Shown here piece by piece: positions 28,463 through 37,531 of a stretch of DNA of 64,000 bases (position 1 is its first letter; each line of letters starts with the position of its first letter). A model generated the notes under the pieces. It saw only the letters and a list, made by a program, of their open reading frames with translations. It did no database searches and had not been told where the DNA came from. Made by a program: the position numbers and the translations under genes. This DNA comes from JAAELZ01 sp965237485 (GTDB lineage: Bacteria; Pseudomonadota; Gammaproteobacteria; Arenicellales; Poriferihabitantaceae): positions 434,001-498,000 of the forward strand of contig CBDEFQ010000009.1 of the NCBI GenBank assembly GCA_965237485.1, written 5' to 3'.

Positions 28463-28626
28463 CCTAGAAAACTCAGGTGAACGCAAAAAAGATGTGCAAC
28501 TAATTGATATGAATAAGTAAGTCAGAAAGCGCGAGGTTACCTTATTAGTGATGAGCGCTTTTCTGGCTTTACTTAGGCATATTAAGAAGTTGTGCAGACT
28601 TTTGTGTTTCAACTGAGTTTTCTAGG
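28463..28626. mobile_element. 164-bp MITE (type B variant) upstream of ppiD
   Basis: Ends CCTAGAAAACTCAG and CTGAGTTTTCTAGG, flanked by TTTAA on both sides (28458-28462 and 28627-28631). Size, CCTAGA ends, 5-bp duplication and the central hairpin (GGTTACCTTATTAGTGATGA) match the type A MITE, but the sequence has diverged. It is therefore a second subfamily. It sits in the ppiD promoter region and may carry or block promoter signals. Confidence 0.8.
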
Positions 28627-28733
28627 TTTAATAAACCAATAGCGGTTTAGTGTTAAGAGGAACTCCCCTCAATATTAGTGCTGAATTTTAACTATGTTTG
28701 ACAACAAAATGAATAGCACTGATTTACAAAACA

Positions 28734-28761
28734 AAAAAGCGAGGTCAATACCTCGCTTTTT
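28734..28761. terminator. Strong bidirectional intrinsic terminator
   Basis: A perfect 12-bp stem, AAAAAGCGAGGT, a CAAT loop and ACCTCGCTTTTT, gives a GC-rich core with A and T tracts on both sides. On the minus strand it lies directly beyond the tRNA-Asp 3' remnant at 28771-28790 and was probably that tRNA's terminator. Confidence 0.8.
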
Positions 28762-28770
28762 AACTATAAA

Positions 28771-28790
28771 TGGCGGAGCGGACGGAACTC
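28771..28790 (-). pseudogene. tRNA-Asp 3'-end remnant (20 nt), likely old attachment site
   Basis: TGGCGGAGCGGACGGAACTC is, on the minus strand, an acceptor-stem/T-arm 3' end ending in CCGCTCCGCCA, close to bacterial tRNA-Asp. The rest of the tRNA is missing: from 28791 on the sequence is unrelated. With the terminator next to it, this is the sort of scar left where an integrative element used a tRNA 3' end. The 20-nt length limits certainty. Confidence 0.45.
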
Positions 28791-28871
28791 TATAGTAGGT
28801 TTCACATAGTTTCAAGTTGTTTTGTATTGAAATAGTTATTTATATATTTCAATATCTTAGGTAGCATTGTG

Positions 28872-28895
28872 GTAACTTCTCAATAACCCGTGGCA
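28872..28895 (-). repeat. 24-bp motif shared with both capsid loci
   Basis: The 24 bp here are the exact reverse complement of 55453-55476 and 58730-58753 (starting TGCCACGGGTTATTG). Flanks on both sides differ from those loci. It lies 80 bp from the tRNA-Asp remnant. An attachment-site or IS-end core is possible. Confidence 0.6.
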
Positions 28896-28943
28896 GGTAA
28901 AATAAAACAAAATATTTCTTGACAGGGTTTTACGCTAAAAGGA

Positions 28944-28997
28944 AGGTTGTCAATCAGCGTTTAAAACTGGACACCTGTCAGCGAGTAAAACTGAACA
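28944..28997 (-). repeat. Terminal repeats of IS21 type 2 (copy II, istB-side end)
   Basis: Two copies of a CAGCGTTTAAAACTGGACA-like motif, matching the motif repeated at 8219-8276. This is the outer end of the IS21 element whose istB tail is at 29086-29147. Confidence 0.55.
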
Positions 28998-29021
28998 ATT
29001 AAATACAATAATATTTCTTTA

Positions 29022-29062
29022 TCATCAACTCAAGTGAAGCGTAGCGAAACTTGAGTTGATGA
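29022..29062. repeat. Perfect 14-bp inverted repeat
   Basis: TCATCAACTCAAGT and its exact complement, separated by 13 bp, lie between the IS21 type 2 end and the istB stop. No T-run follows, so it is not a typical terminator, but it may serve to end istB messages. Confidence 0.6.
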
Positions 29063-29085
29063 ATCAATCCTGCTTTCTTGCGATG

Positions 29086-29147
29086 TTATTTTTTAGTGAC
29101 AGTCTTGAGCTTTGCTTTAGCGCTAGACTGCTTGAATCGATATGAGT
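29086..29147 (-). pseudogene. istB: istB 3' fragment, IS21 type 2 copy II (split by IS21 type 1)
   Basis: When the IS21 element 29148-32263 and one of its flanking ATGAGT repeats are removed, this piece joins the fragment at 32264-32784 in frame. The joint gives ETGNDSYRFKQSSAKAKLKT, the usual IstB C-terminus, ending in TAA at 29086. It is thus the tail of one gene split by insertion. Confidence 0.85.
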
Positions 29148-29622
29148 TGCATATTTTTACCAACCGTGGCCAGTTAATTTTACGTAGCGAGGCCACCTAA
29201 TTTTACCAACCGTGGCCACTGATTTTTATCGAAGCGCGGACACTTTTTCGCTTCCGTAAAATTCCTCCACAGCCTTCTTGCGGTTAACACTATAACCGTT
29301 AACCTGCCGTTCTTTTATTTGTATTGGAACAGCTATGAAACCCAAGAAGGTCACTATGTTAAAACTCAAAGACATTCTGCGCTTGCACTATGAGGCGCAA
29401 CTATCCTCCCGTAAAATCGCGCTCAGCTTAAACCTGTCACGCAGCGCCGTATCCAAATATCTCGTCAGAGCAACAAATGCCCAATTAAGCTGGCCCCTGC
29501 CAGCAGGCATGGATGAACAACAGCTGCAGGCGATATTAAAGCCGCCCAAATGCAGAGGCCCTGCCACTGCTTTATTATGTGAGCCAGACTTTGCACAAAT
29601 ATCAGTTGAACGGTCTCGTAAA

Positions 29623-29785
29623 CCTAGATAAATCAGTTAAACGCGGAAAAGACATGTAAGCAATTGAAGTGCATAGTGAAATCAAAAAAGTCGCGGTCAC
29701 CTTATTGGTGATAAGGTTTTTTTTGATTTTGCTAGGTGCATCAAGAGCTTGCATGGACTTTCGTGTTTTAACTGATTTATCTAGG
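29623..29785. mobile_element. 163-bp MITE (type A), copy 2
   Basis: Same ends and length as the copy at 4292. It is flanked by GTAAA at 29618-29622 and 29786-29790. It lies in istA just after the N-terminal HTH region and brings a TAA at 29629-29631. Confidence 0.93.
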
Positions 29786-30410
29786 GTAAAGGGATGACTC
29801 GCCAATTACTGTGGGAAGAATACGCCGAGCATCATCCAGTCAACCATTACAGCTATTCTCGCTTCACGGTGTTGTTCGGTCAGTGGCGCAAGAAGCAAAG
29901 AATCTCGATGCGCCAGACTCATATTGCTGGAGATAAACTGTTTGTTGATTATGCTGGTTTAACCTTAGGTATTATTGATGCTCGTACGGGTGAAGCACGC
30001 CCTGCCCAAGTATTCGTTTCAGTGCTCGGAGTCAGTTCCTATACCTACGCCGAGGCCACATGGACACAGAGCTTGCCTGACTGGATAGGCTCACACGTTC
30101 GCGCCTTTGAATTTTATGGCGGTGTTACTCAAACAGTGGTGCCCGATAACCTCAAGAGTGCTGTTTCTAAAGCCGGTCGTTATGACCCCGAACTCAACCC
30201 CAGCTATGCACAATTAGCCGCCTATTACGGTGTGGCGGTGATGCCTGCCAGACCTTATAAGCCTAAGGATAAATCTAAAGCCGAGGTGGGCGTACAGATT
30301 GTCGAACGCTGGATCATGATGCGGCTGCGCAAGCTGCAATTGTTTAGTTTGGATGAGGCTAATCAAGCTATTCGAGGATTGCTAGATGATCTAAACAATC
30401 GCCCCTTTAA

Positions 30411-30573
30411 CCTAGATAAATCAGTTAAACGCGGAAAAGACATGTAAGCAATTGAAGTGCATAGTGAAATCAAAAAAGTCGCGGTCACCTTATTGGTGAT
30501 AAGGTTTTTTTTGATTTTGCTAGGTGCATCAAGAGCTTGCATGGACTTTCGTGTTTTAACTGATTTATCTAGG
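30411..30573. mobile_element. 163-bp MITE (type A), copy 3
   Basis: Same element, flanked by TTTAA at 30406-30410 and 30574-30578. It is inserted near the end of the catalytic core of istA. A TAA inside it (30445-30447) ends the frame coming in. Confidence 0.93.
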
Positions 30574-30921
30574 TTTAAACAACGCCCGGGTTCTCGCCGC
30601 TCACAGTTTGAATCAATTGATAAGCCTGCTCTTAAATCATTGCCTGGCACGCCTTATAGCTATCGCCATGTAGTAAAAGCACGGGCGCACATCGATTATC
30701 ACGTTAGCTATGATGGACATCATTACTCGGTTCCCTATCAATTGCGCGGCGAGGCAGTAATGTTACACGTCGGCGAGCACTGTATTGATGTGTTCTACCA
30801 AGGCAAGGGTGTCGCGCAACATCCGCGAGCAATGGGCCAAGGCGGACACACAACCCATGTCGCTCACATGCCTAAAGCTCATGCTAAACACCAAGAGTGG
30901 ACGCCTGATCGGTTTCTTAAT

Positions 30922-31084
30922 CCTAGATAAATCAGTTAAACGCGGAAAAGACATGTAAGCAATTGAAGTGCATAGTGAAATCAAAAAAGTCGCGGTCACC
31001 TTATTGGTAATAAGGTTTTTTTTGATTTTGCTAGGTGCATCAAGAGCTTGCATGGACTTTCGTGTTTTAACTGATTTATCTAGG
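30922..31084. mobile_element. 163-bp MITE (type A), copy 4
   Basis: Same element, flanked by TTAAT at 30917-30921 and 31085-31089. It is inserted in the C-terminal third of istA. One base in the central hairpin differs from the other copies (TTGGTAATAAGG against TTGGTGATAAGG). Confidence 0.93.
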
Positions 31085-31423
31085 TTAATTGGGCAAGTCA
31101 GGTCGGTGCGGCGACAGAGCGCGTGGTGCGTTATCAATTAGAAAATCGCCCCCATCCAGAACATGGTTATCGTGCTTGTTTGGGCATTCTTAACCTTGCC
31201 AAGAAATACGGCAAGACGCGTTTAGAGAATGCCTGTTTACGCGCAGAGAAGATTGGCGGCCTGCATTACAAACACCTTGCATCAATACTACAAACCCGTC
31301 TCGACAAGCTACCTACCGAACCCGATAAGCAACAGACTTTGCCAAGCACCCATGCCAATGTGCGCGGAGCCGATTACTACCATTAACCCAAACCATTTCA
31401 TCTATAACCAACAGGAAAATACT

Positions 31424-32170
31424 ATGACTCCACAACAAACCCTTACCCAACTGAATGAATTACGCCTAACGGGCATGGCCGAGCAACTGTGCTATCAGTT
31501 CGACCCACCTAACACTTATGATGAGCTGGGCTTTATCGAACGACTCAGTTTGCTCGTAAACCACGAGGCCACCGTGCGGGATAACCGCAAAGTCACGCGT
31601 TTACTCAAGCAAGCGAAGTTACGATATCGCGCCCAAGCAGACGACATCGATTACCGAACTAGACGAGGTTTACACAAAGACACGGTAGCGCAGTTACTGG
31701 CCCTAGACGGGGTAAACAAAAGCCGCAATGTCATCATCCAGGGCCCTACAGGCACCGGCAAAACCTTCTTGGCCTGTGTGTTAGGACAAGCGACTTGTGA
31801 GCACGGCATTAGCACAAAATATATTCGTGCTAGCCGCTTATTTGAAGCAATGACCTTGAGCCATGGTGATGGCAGTTACACCAAGCTACTGGCACAAATA
31901 GCAAAAATCAAACTATTGATTATCGATGACTGGGGCTTGGATACACTGACTCAGCAAAACCGTAATGACCGATTAGAAATAATAGAAGATCGCCACGGTA
32001 ATGGTGCCACCTTAATCACCAGTCAATTGCCCACACAACATTGGCATGATGCGATTGGTGAAGCCACTTTGGCTGATGCGATTCTGGATCGCTTATTACA
32101 CAACGCGCACAAAATACAATTAGAGGGGGAATCGATGAGAAAAATCCAGTCACAACAGAGCAAAGTGTAG
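31424..32170 (+). CDS. istB: IstB helper ATPase of IS21 type 1
   Basis: 248 residues, start ATG at 31424. It has an IstB_IS21 N-terminal helix, Walker A GPTGTGKTFLACVLG, Walker B LLIIDDWGLDTL, and the sensor region TLITSQLPTQHWHDAIGEATLADAILDRLLHNAHKI. The frame is intact. IstB recruits IstA to target DNA and remodels it. With istA broken in this copy, it can only act for other elements. Confidence 0.92.
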   Translation: MTPQQTLTQLNELRLTGMAEQLCYQFDPPNTYDELGFIERLSLLVNHEATVRDNRKVTRLLKQAKLRYRAQADDIDYRTRRGLHKDTVAQLLALDGVNKSRNVIIQGPTGTGKTFLACVLGQATCEHGISTKYIRASRLFEAMTLSHGDGSYTKLLAQIAKIKLLIIDDWGLDTLTQQNRNDRLEIIEDRHGNGATLITSQLPTQHWHDAIGEATLADAILDRLLHNAHKIQLEGESMRKIQSQQSKV

Positions 32171-32263
32171 CCACTTTACGTTAAAATCACTTGACCGTTT
32201 GAAGGCTTGGTGCAAGTGGCCACGCTTCGTAAAATTCGGTGGCCACGGTTGTAAAAATACGCA

Positions 32264-32784
32264 ATGAGTCGTTACCCGTTTCAATAATTGAGCAATGATG
32301 AGTCACTCTGTCGAGCAAAGCCGTGGTCATTTTCTCGTCGCCAAATACCTGCACCCATTCACTGACATTAAGCTTGGTGGTAAACACGATGGAGGTTTTC
32401 TCGTATAGCTTGCTGATCAGGTGGAATAATAGTGCGCCACCCGATGCGGGGAAGGGTAAATATCCCAGCTCATCGAATATCACCGCATCTAACGGTTGCA
32501 TAATTCGTGCTAGCCGCCCCTGCTTCTCATCCTGCTGTTCTTTGATCAGCAGATTAACCAGGTCCACCACATTGTAAAACCGAACCCGATGACCTGAATG
32601 AATGGCTTTAATGCCTAAGGCCGTAGCTAAATGGGTTTTGCCTGTTCCAGTGCCACCGACAAAGATGAGGTTATGGGCTCTGTCCATATAGTCAGCCTGA
32701 GACAAATCCTCGATGAGCACTGGTTCAACTTCGCTCTGGGTAAAGTCAAATTGCTGTAAATCACGGTGATGAGGGAATTTAGCC
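32264..32784 (-). pseudogene. istB: istB middle part, IS21 type 2 copy II
   Basis: Contains the Walker A GGTGTGKTHLATALG and Walker B FDELGYLPFPASGGAL, then HLISKLYEKTSIVFTTKLN. The 5' end is cut at 32785 by an IS256-type element. The 3' end is cut at 32264 by the IS21 type 1 insertion and continues at 29147-29086. The istB sequence that should lie beyond 32784 is present in copy I (about 3292-3463). Confidence 0.88.
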
Positions 32785-34178
32785 GATACTGTAACTTCAG
32801 GTATGGACTTTTATATTAGATAGAGCAGTATGGCCTTTTCCCCCCAGGGGGAATTTTTCCGAATTTTTGATTTATTCAAATTTTCTATCTTGGTGTCTTG
32901 TAAGTTGAACCATTTGTGCGTTCCCTGTTTTAAGCAATTAACATACTGGAGACACCCAAATGATCCAATCAAACAATAACGTATTTGACGTAGTAGTGGA
33001 ACACACATCTCAGAAGGCCCCGATGCCATGCGCCCCGTGCTCACCGCACTGCTCAATGAGGCGATGAAGATTGAAAGAGAGCCGTTTCCAGGCGCATCAC
33101 ACTATGAGCATAGTCAAGACCGGCCAGGGTTTGCCCATGGCTACCAGGATAAGCGTATCGATACGCAAGCCGGTACGCTCAATCTGCGTATCCCAAAGAC
33201 CGCTCAACACGTTGATGAACCTTTTTACCCTCAATCGCTAGAACGCGGCTTACGCAGCCAACGTGCGATGATGCTGACCGTTGCTGAAATGTACGTGACG
33301 GGCGTTAGCACGCGCCGAGTCGAAAAAGTCATGCAGAGCATGGGTATTGAAAGCATCTCCTCTACACCGGTCTCACGGGCTAACCAGAGCATGGATGAGG
33401 CGTTAAAAGTCTGGCGTGATCGTCCGTTGGGTAAAGTCTCTTACCTAATCCTTGATGCGCGTTATGAAAAGGTGCGTGAGGGCCACCAAGTGATTGATAT
33501 GGCGGTGTTGAGTGCGGTGGGTGTATTGCCTTGTGGACGGCGTTGCGTATTAGGAACGGCAATGGCGCTTAATGAAGCCGAGGTTAACTGGCGAGAGTTC
33601 CTCAAAGGCTTGGTTGACACGGGGCATACATGGTATTGAGTTTATTGTCAGTGATGATCACAGTGGCTTAAAAGCCGCTAGAAAGGCAGTGTTCCCAGGT
33701 ATACCTTGGCAGCGTTGCCAGTTTCATCTGGCGCAGAATGCAATGCATCATGCCCCCAATCACAAGATCAAGCAGCGCATTGGTGGTGAGCTGCGTAGTG
33801 TTTGGAATGCACCCAATAGGGCAGCTGCTCAGGTTAATCTAAAAGTCCTTGTGAGCCAGTACCAGGAAAAGCATGCTCACTGGGCGCAGTGGCTAGAAAA
33901 CAATGTGCCTGAAGGGTTAAATGTGTTTGCCTTGCCAGATAGACACCAAAAGAAAATGCGAACCTCCAACCGCATTGAACGGACGGTTCAACAAGAACTT
34001 AAGCGGCGAACCCGCTTGGTCAGAGTCTTTCCTAACCGAGAGGCTTGGTTACGATTAGTCAGTGCCATTCTGATTGAAATTGACGACGAATGGGCTAATG
34101 CTAATCATCGATATATCGTGTGGAACGACAATGAGTCAACTTGCTAGACAAAAAGTCCATACCCAATGTTGCGTAATC
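32785..34178 (+). mobile_element. Second IS256-type element, copy 2 (1,394 bp)
   Basis: The ends are the same as those at 16852-18243. It is inserted in istB on the left; on the right the DNA is not istB, so material next to it has been lost or rearranged and there is no target duplication. Confidence 0.85.
33028..34147 (+). pseudogene. IS256-family transposase, frameshifted copy
   Basis: Nearly identical to the gene at 17094 but with one extra A near 33619 (GTTGACACGGGG against GTTGACCGGGG). This breaks the frame between the first catalytic Asp region and ending TC. The second half is open again from about 33572. One other difference changes a residue (DDHSGL for DDNSGL). It is inactive unless supplied in trans. 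Confidence 0.88.
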
Positions 34179-34186
34179 TATAAATT

Positions 34187-34384
34187 ATGACCACGTTTTT
34201 ATTGATTTTGATTTCAGTGATTTCAGTGATTTCAGTGATTGTATGGATTGCTGTAACTTTTCTAGGACTTACATGGCTTCAATTGATTTCATTGATTTTG
34301 ATTTTTATTTCAGTGATTGCTGGAATTACATGGCTTGCTGCGCTTGCATGGGTTGACGACAACAATAAGGATAAATATTTATGA
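34187..34384 (+). CDS. Small hydrophobic protein with ISVISV repeats
   Basis: 65 residues with two strongly hydrophobic segments (about residues 4-28 and 31-55) and a charged end DDNNKDKYL. The N-terminal helix contains a short ATTTCAGTG tandem repeat encoding ISV. Its TGA overlaps the next start (ATGA). I recognise no family; size and shape would suit a membrane-active peptide, holin-like or TA-type protein, but this is speculation. Confidence 0.4.
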   Translation: MTTFLLILISVISVISVIVWIAVTFLGLTWLQLISLILIFISVIAGITWLAALAWVDDNNKDKYL

Positions 34385-34614
34385 CCACTAGAATTTACCG
34401 ATCAAAGGGACACTTCAACAAACGCAAAGACTGGCTTGGAAACGGGGTTTCTAAGGCGTTTTCTGAGCAACATCCCTTTTGGGAGAAACAAAACGAATCT
34501 AACGGGATGCTGGAATTTGAATTGGAATTGATTGCATTGATATTTATTTCATGGATCATGTTGTATTTGAGCTATAATAATTTTGTTGTCTTAAGAATAG
34601 ACAAGCAATGCTAG
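34381..34614 (+). CDS. Small protein with C-terminal membrane helix, coupled to the one before
   Basis: 77 residues. The first half is basic and soluble (RSKGHFNKRKDWLGNGVSKAF), followed by a hydrophobic helix (LELIALIFISWIMLYLSY). It overlaps the preceding gene by four bases, which supports both being real. It is followed at once by the palindromic repeat at 34634. No family recognised. Confidence 0.4.
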   Translation: MTTRIYRSKGHFNKRKDWLGNGVSKAFSEQHPFWEKQNESNGMLEFELELIALIFISWIMLYLSYNNFVVLRIDKQC

Positions 34615-34633
34615 AGGAAGTAATAATGTCAGC

Positions 34634-34658
34634 TTTAAAGGGGTCTGACCCTGAGCTA
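34634..34658 (-). repeat. GGGTCAGACCCC palindromic repeat, copy 1
   Basis: On the minus strand it reads TAGCTCAGGGTCAGACCCC followed by TTTAAA, the same 25 bp as at 55049-55073 and 55373-55397. It marks a sharp boundary: to its left are unrelated small ORFs, to its right the tail of hsdS. Confidence 0.8.
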
Positions 34659-34732
34659 TGCTCTTGCAAAAAGCTTTTTCTGGGGAATTAACGAAAGACG
34701 CAATACCCACCAAGAAAGAGGCTGCGGCATGA
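34658..34732 (+). pseudogene. hsdS: hsdS 3'-end relic (type I restriction specificity subunit)
   Basis: A 24-codon frame, MLLQKAFSGELTKDAIPT and so on, ending in TGA. The LLQKAFSGEL pattern is the usual C-terminal motif of HsdS subunits. Its stop overlaps the start of the next gene (ATGA at 34729), as expected for genes of one operon. Everything upstream has been replaced by the palindromic repeat. Confidence 0.6.
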
Positions 34733-36965
34733 TTAAAGATATCAGGATAAAATCCGTTGCCAGCTTTGGAGACGATGAACAAGCCATAGATGGATTGTCT
34801 CAAAATAACTTTTTTTACGGATCAAATGGTTCTGGCAAAACGACGATATCAAGGGTGATCGCCGACGAGGACAAATACCCTGGGTGCACCGTTATTTGGT
34901 GCGGCGGTAATAAATTGCAAACTCTGGTATATAACCGCGATTTTGTAGATAAGAACTTTAACGCGGATGCCGGGCTAAAGGGCATATTTACACTCGGTGA
35001 AAAGAATGAATCCGACTTGAAGGCTATAGAGTATGCCAAGGTTGACGAGGATAAGCTGGAAGCTGATATTCAAGGCAAAAAGAAGACATTATCCGGTGAT
35101 GATGGGGACGGAGGAAAAGAAGCTGAGCTGGCGAATTTGGAAAGTGAATTCGAGAGGCAATGCTGGGCGCTAGAGAGAAAATATGACGAAGAATTTAAAG
35201 AGGCATTCAAGGGCGTCAGGGATAGCAAAGCCAAATTCAAAACCAAGCTGCTAGCAGAAGTGAGAAACAACAACGCTGATTTACAGACTTTGGAAAATTT
35301 GAAAGCCAAATATGCCACCGTCTTTGCAGATAGTCCTGAAAAGATAAGACCCATACTGCCGTTGCTGTACTCTGACCTGGTTGATCTTGAATCGGCAGAT
35401 ATTCTGACCAAGAAGGTGATCGGCAAAGAAGACGTTGATATTGCCGCCATGATCAAAAAGCTGGGCAATAGTGACTGGGTAAAACAAGGGCGCACTTATT
35501 ACGATGAAAATAATGATATCTGCCCATTCTGCCAACAGGACACCGATAAATCTTTTGCGGAGAGTCTAAATCAGTATTTCGGCGAAACGTATTCGAATGC
35601 CCTCGGGGCAATTGATCAACTGGCCACAAACTACGAAGCGCATAGCACCTCTATTATTCAACGCCTGCAAAGCATAATTGATGCTGCGCCCCAATGCATG
35701 GATTGTGAAAAACTTGAATCTCAGAAGAGTCTGGTTGAAACGAAAATCAGTGCGAATAAGCAGCATATAGGACGTAAGAAAAAAGAAGCCAGTCTTGTTG
35801 TCGAATTAGAAACTCTGAAAGAAGTATTGGATGAAATAAGCCTGGCGATTAATGGCGCAAACGAAAAAGTTGCACTCCGCAACAAAACTGTAGAGAACAT
35901 AGGTCAAGAGAAGCGCGCTCTTACTTTGCAAATATGGAAATATGTGAGCGAAGAGGTTAAACCATTATATGACAGCTACGAGAGTAGAAAGACCCCACTC
36001 GAAGCAGAAATTACGGATTTGAAGAAAGGAATTACAGACAAGGGGGCCGAAAAGAAAAAAAGATCGATGAGATCAGGGTACTAGAAAAAAATATTACAAG
36101 CATACAGCCTACCGTTAATGAGATAAATGCGCTGTTGTTATCGTTTGGGTTTACAGGTTTCAAAATCGCTAAATCACAAAATGACGGGTACTACAGCATT
36201 ATTCGCCCAGATGGTAGTGAGGCAGAGAAAACGCTCAGTGAAGGGGAGCAATCTTTTGTTACTTTCCTGTATTTCTACCACTTGCTAAAAGGAAGTACGT
36301 CCGAAAGCGGGATGACAGAAGACCGTATTGTAGTAATTGATGACCCGGTATCAAGTCTTGATAGTGACATCCTGTTTATTGTGAGCAGCCTAATTAAGCG
36401 TGTGTTCGGCGAGGTGCGCGCTGACGCTGGCCATATCAAGCAAGTGTTTGTCCTCACCCATAATGTTTATTTTCACAAAGAGATCACTTTCAATCAGAAA
36501 CGAACTAGCGTCGCAATGAACGAAGAGACATTTTGGATCGTCAAGAAAACCGACCATGGTTCTGTGGCAGAAAAGCATAGCGACAATCCAATAAAAACAT
36601 CTTATGAATTATTGTGGAATGAAGTCAAAGATGAAAATCGCTCAATTCTAACTATACAAAATACATTAAGACGGATTTTGGAATATTACTTCAAAATGCT
36701 GGGCAATATTAGTAATGACGAGATCAGTGAAAAATTCGAGGGAAAAGAGAAGCAAGTTTGTGGGACACTTTTTTCATGGGTAAATGATGGGTCGCATTCT
36801 GTTTGTGATGATCTTTATGTTAGCTGTGATGCCTCTATGGTCGATACGTATCTTGACGTTTTCAAAAATATTTTTAAAAAATCGGGCCATATTTCTCACT
36901 ACAATATGATGATGGGAATAACGGAGGATCAGGAAACGACGGACGAAGCAGGGGATATCTCTTAA
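34729..36965 (+). pseudogene. PrrC/RloC-like AAA_13 ATPase, split by a one-base frameshift
   Basis: About 745 residues if read through. Part one has Walker A FYGSNGSGKTTISRVIAD (near residue 30), a long coiled coil and a zinc-hook-like CPFCQQ. Part two has TLSEGEQSFVTFLYFYHLL (ABC signature) and Walker B RIVVIDDPVSSLDSD, then VFVLTHNVYF. This is the AAA_13 family that includes the anticodon nucleases PrrC and RloC, which are linked to type I restriction loci. The break lies at an A7 run near 36055-36061, where a -1 slip would restore the frame. I cannot confirm a nuclease site. Confidence 0.7.
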
Positions 36966-36985
36966 GTAACTTCTGAAGTTGCATT

Positions 36986-37472
36986 ATGAACGAAGCCGAA
37001 ACTCGTGCTGAACTGATTGACCCCGCCCTGAAAGAGGCGGACTGGGGTGTTGTCGAGGGCAGTCGGGTGCGGCGTGAAGTGATCACTTTGGGGCGGTTGC
37101 AGGGCGCTGGGCAAACGATCCAGTCAGGACATTGCTGATTATGTGTTGTTCTATCGTGGCCAGAAGCTGGCCGTGATCTTGCCGACACCGAGGGTGTGGC
37201 TCAGGCCAAGCGATATGCCGCGATGCTTCAGACCCGCTTTACCTACTCGACCAACGGGGTCGGGATTTATGAAATTGATATGTACACCGGAGCGGAACGC
37301 TATATTGATCGCTACCCCACACCCGATGAGTTATGGGCGCAGACCTTTGCAGAAAAGAACGAATGGCGCGAACGATTTGGTGAAGTGCCCTTTGAGGACA
37401 AAGGTGGGCAATGGCAGGCACGCTATTACCAGCACAACGCGATCAACAAAACTCTGGAAGTAGTTGCTTCTC
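36986..37472 (+). pseudogene. hsdR: hsdR 5' fragment (type I restriction endonuclease), frameshifted
   Basis: Starts MNEAETRAELIDPALKEADW with VEGSRVRREVITLGRLQG, the N-terminal nuclease domain of HsdR. It continues in other frames with ADYVLFYRGQKLAVI (catalytic core), EGVAQAKRYAAMLQTRFTYS and the EVPFEDKGGQWQARYYQ start of the helicase region. At least two frame breaks occur before 37200. The IS3-type element at 37473 ends the gene, so the helicase and C-terminal parts are missing. Confidence 0.8.
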
Positions 37473-37531
37473 CCCAGACGTCAGGGTAGTTGCACACATT
37501 TTAATTCACAAGGGGCGGCGGAGAAATACTC

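Larger units (their letters stand above)
29335..31386 (+). pseudogene. istA: istA transposase of IS21 type 1, interrupted by three MITEs
   Basis: N-terminal HTH (SSRKIALSLNLSRSAVSKYL), then a core with GDKLFVDYAGLTLGI (first Asp), VPDNLKSAV and KPKDKSKAEVGVQIVERW, then the C-terminal region. MITEs at 29623, 30411 and 30922 each add 168 bp including the duplicated target. Removing all three restores one continuous frame of 515 codons. Each MITE carries in-frame stops, so the gene is now in four pieces. After the second MITE, a GTG at 30457 inside it could restart translation in frame. Confidence 0.88.
29148..32263 (+). mobile_element. IS21-family element (type 1), 3,116 bp, carrying three MITEs
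   Basis: Ends TGCATATTTTTACC on the left and the complement TGCGTATTTTTAC on the right, each followed by internal repeats with CCGTGGCCA. A 6-bp duplication ATGAGT flanks it (29142-29147 and 32264-32269). Its istA is broken by three MITEs (504 bp with duplications), so the ancestral element was about 2,612 bp. It sits inside istB of another IS21 element. Confidence 0.87.

Noticed and set aside
29335..31386. MITEs as in-frame inteins or domain insertions, because each adds 56 codons
   Set aside because: Each MITE has stops in the frame read into it and no protein-splicing motifs; the multiple of three comes from 163 + 5 bp.
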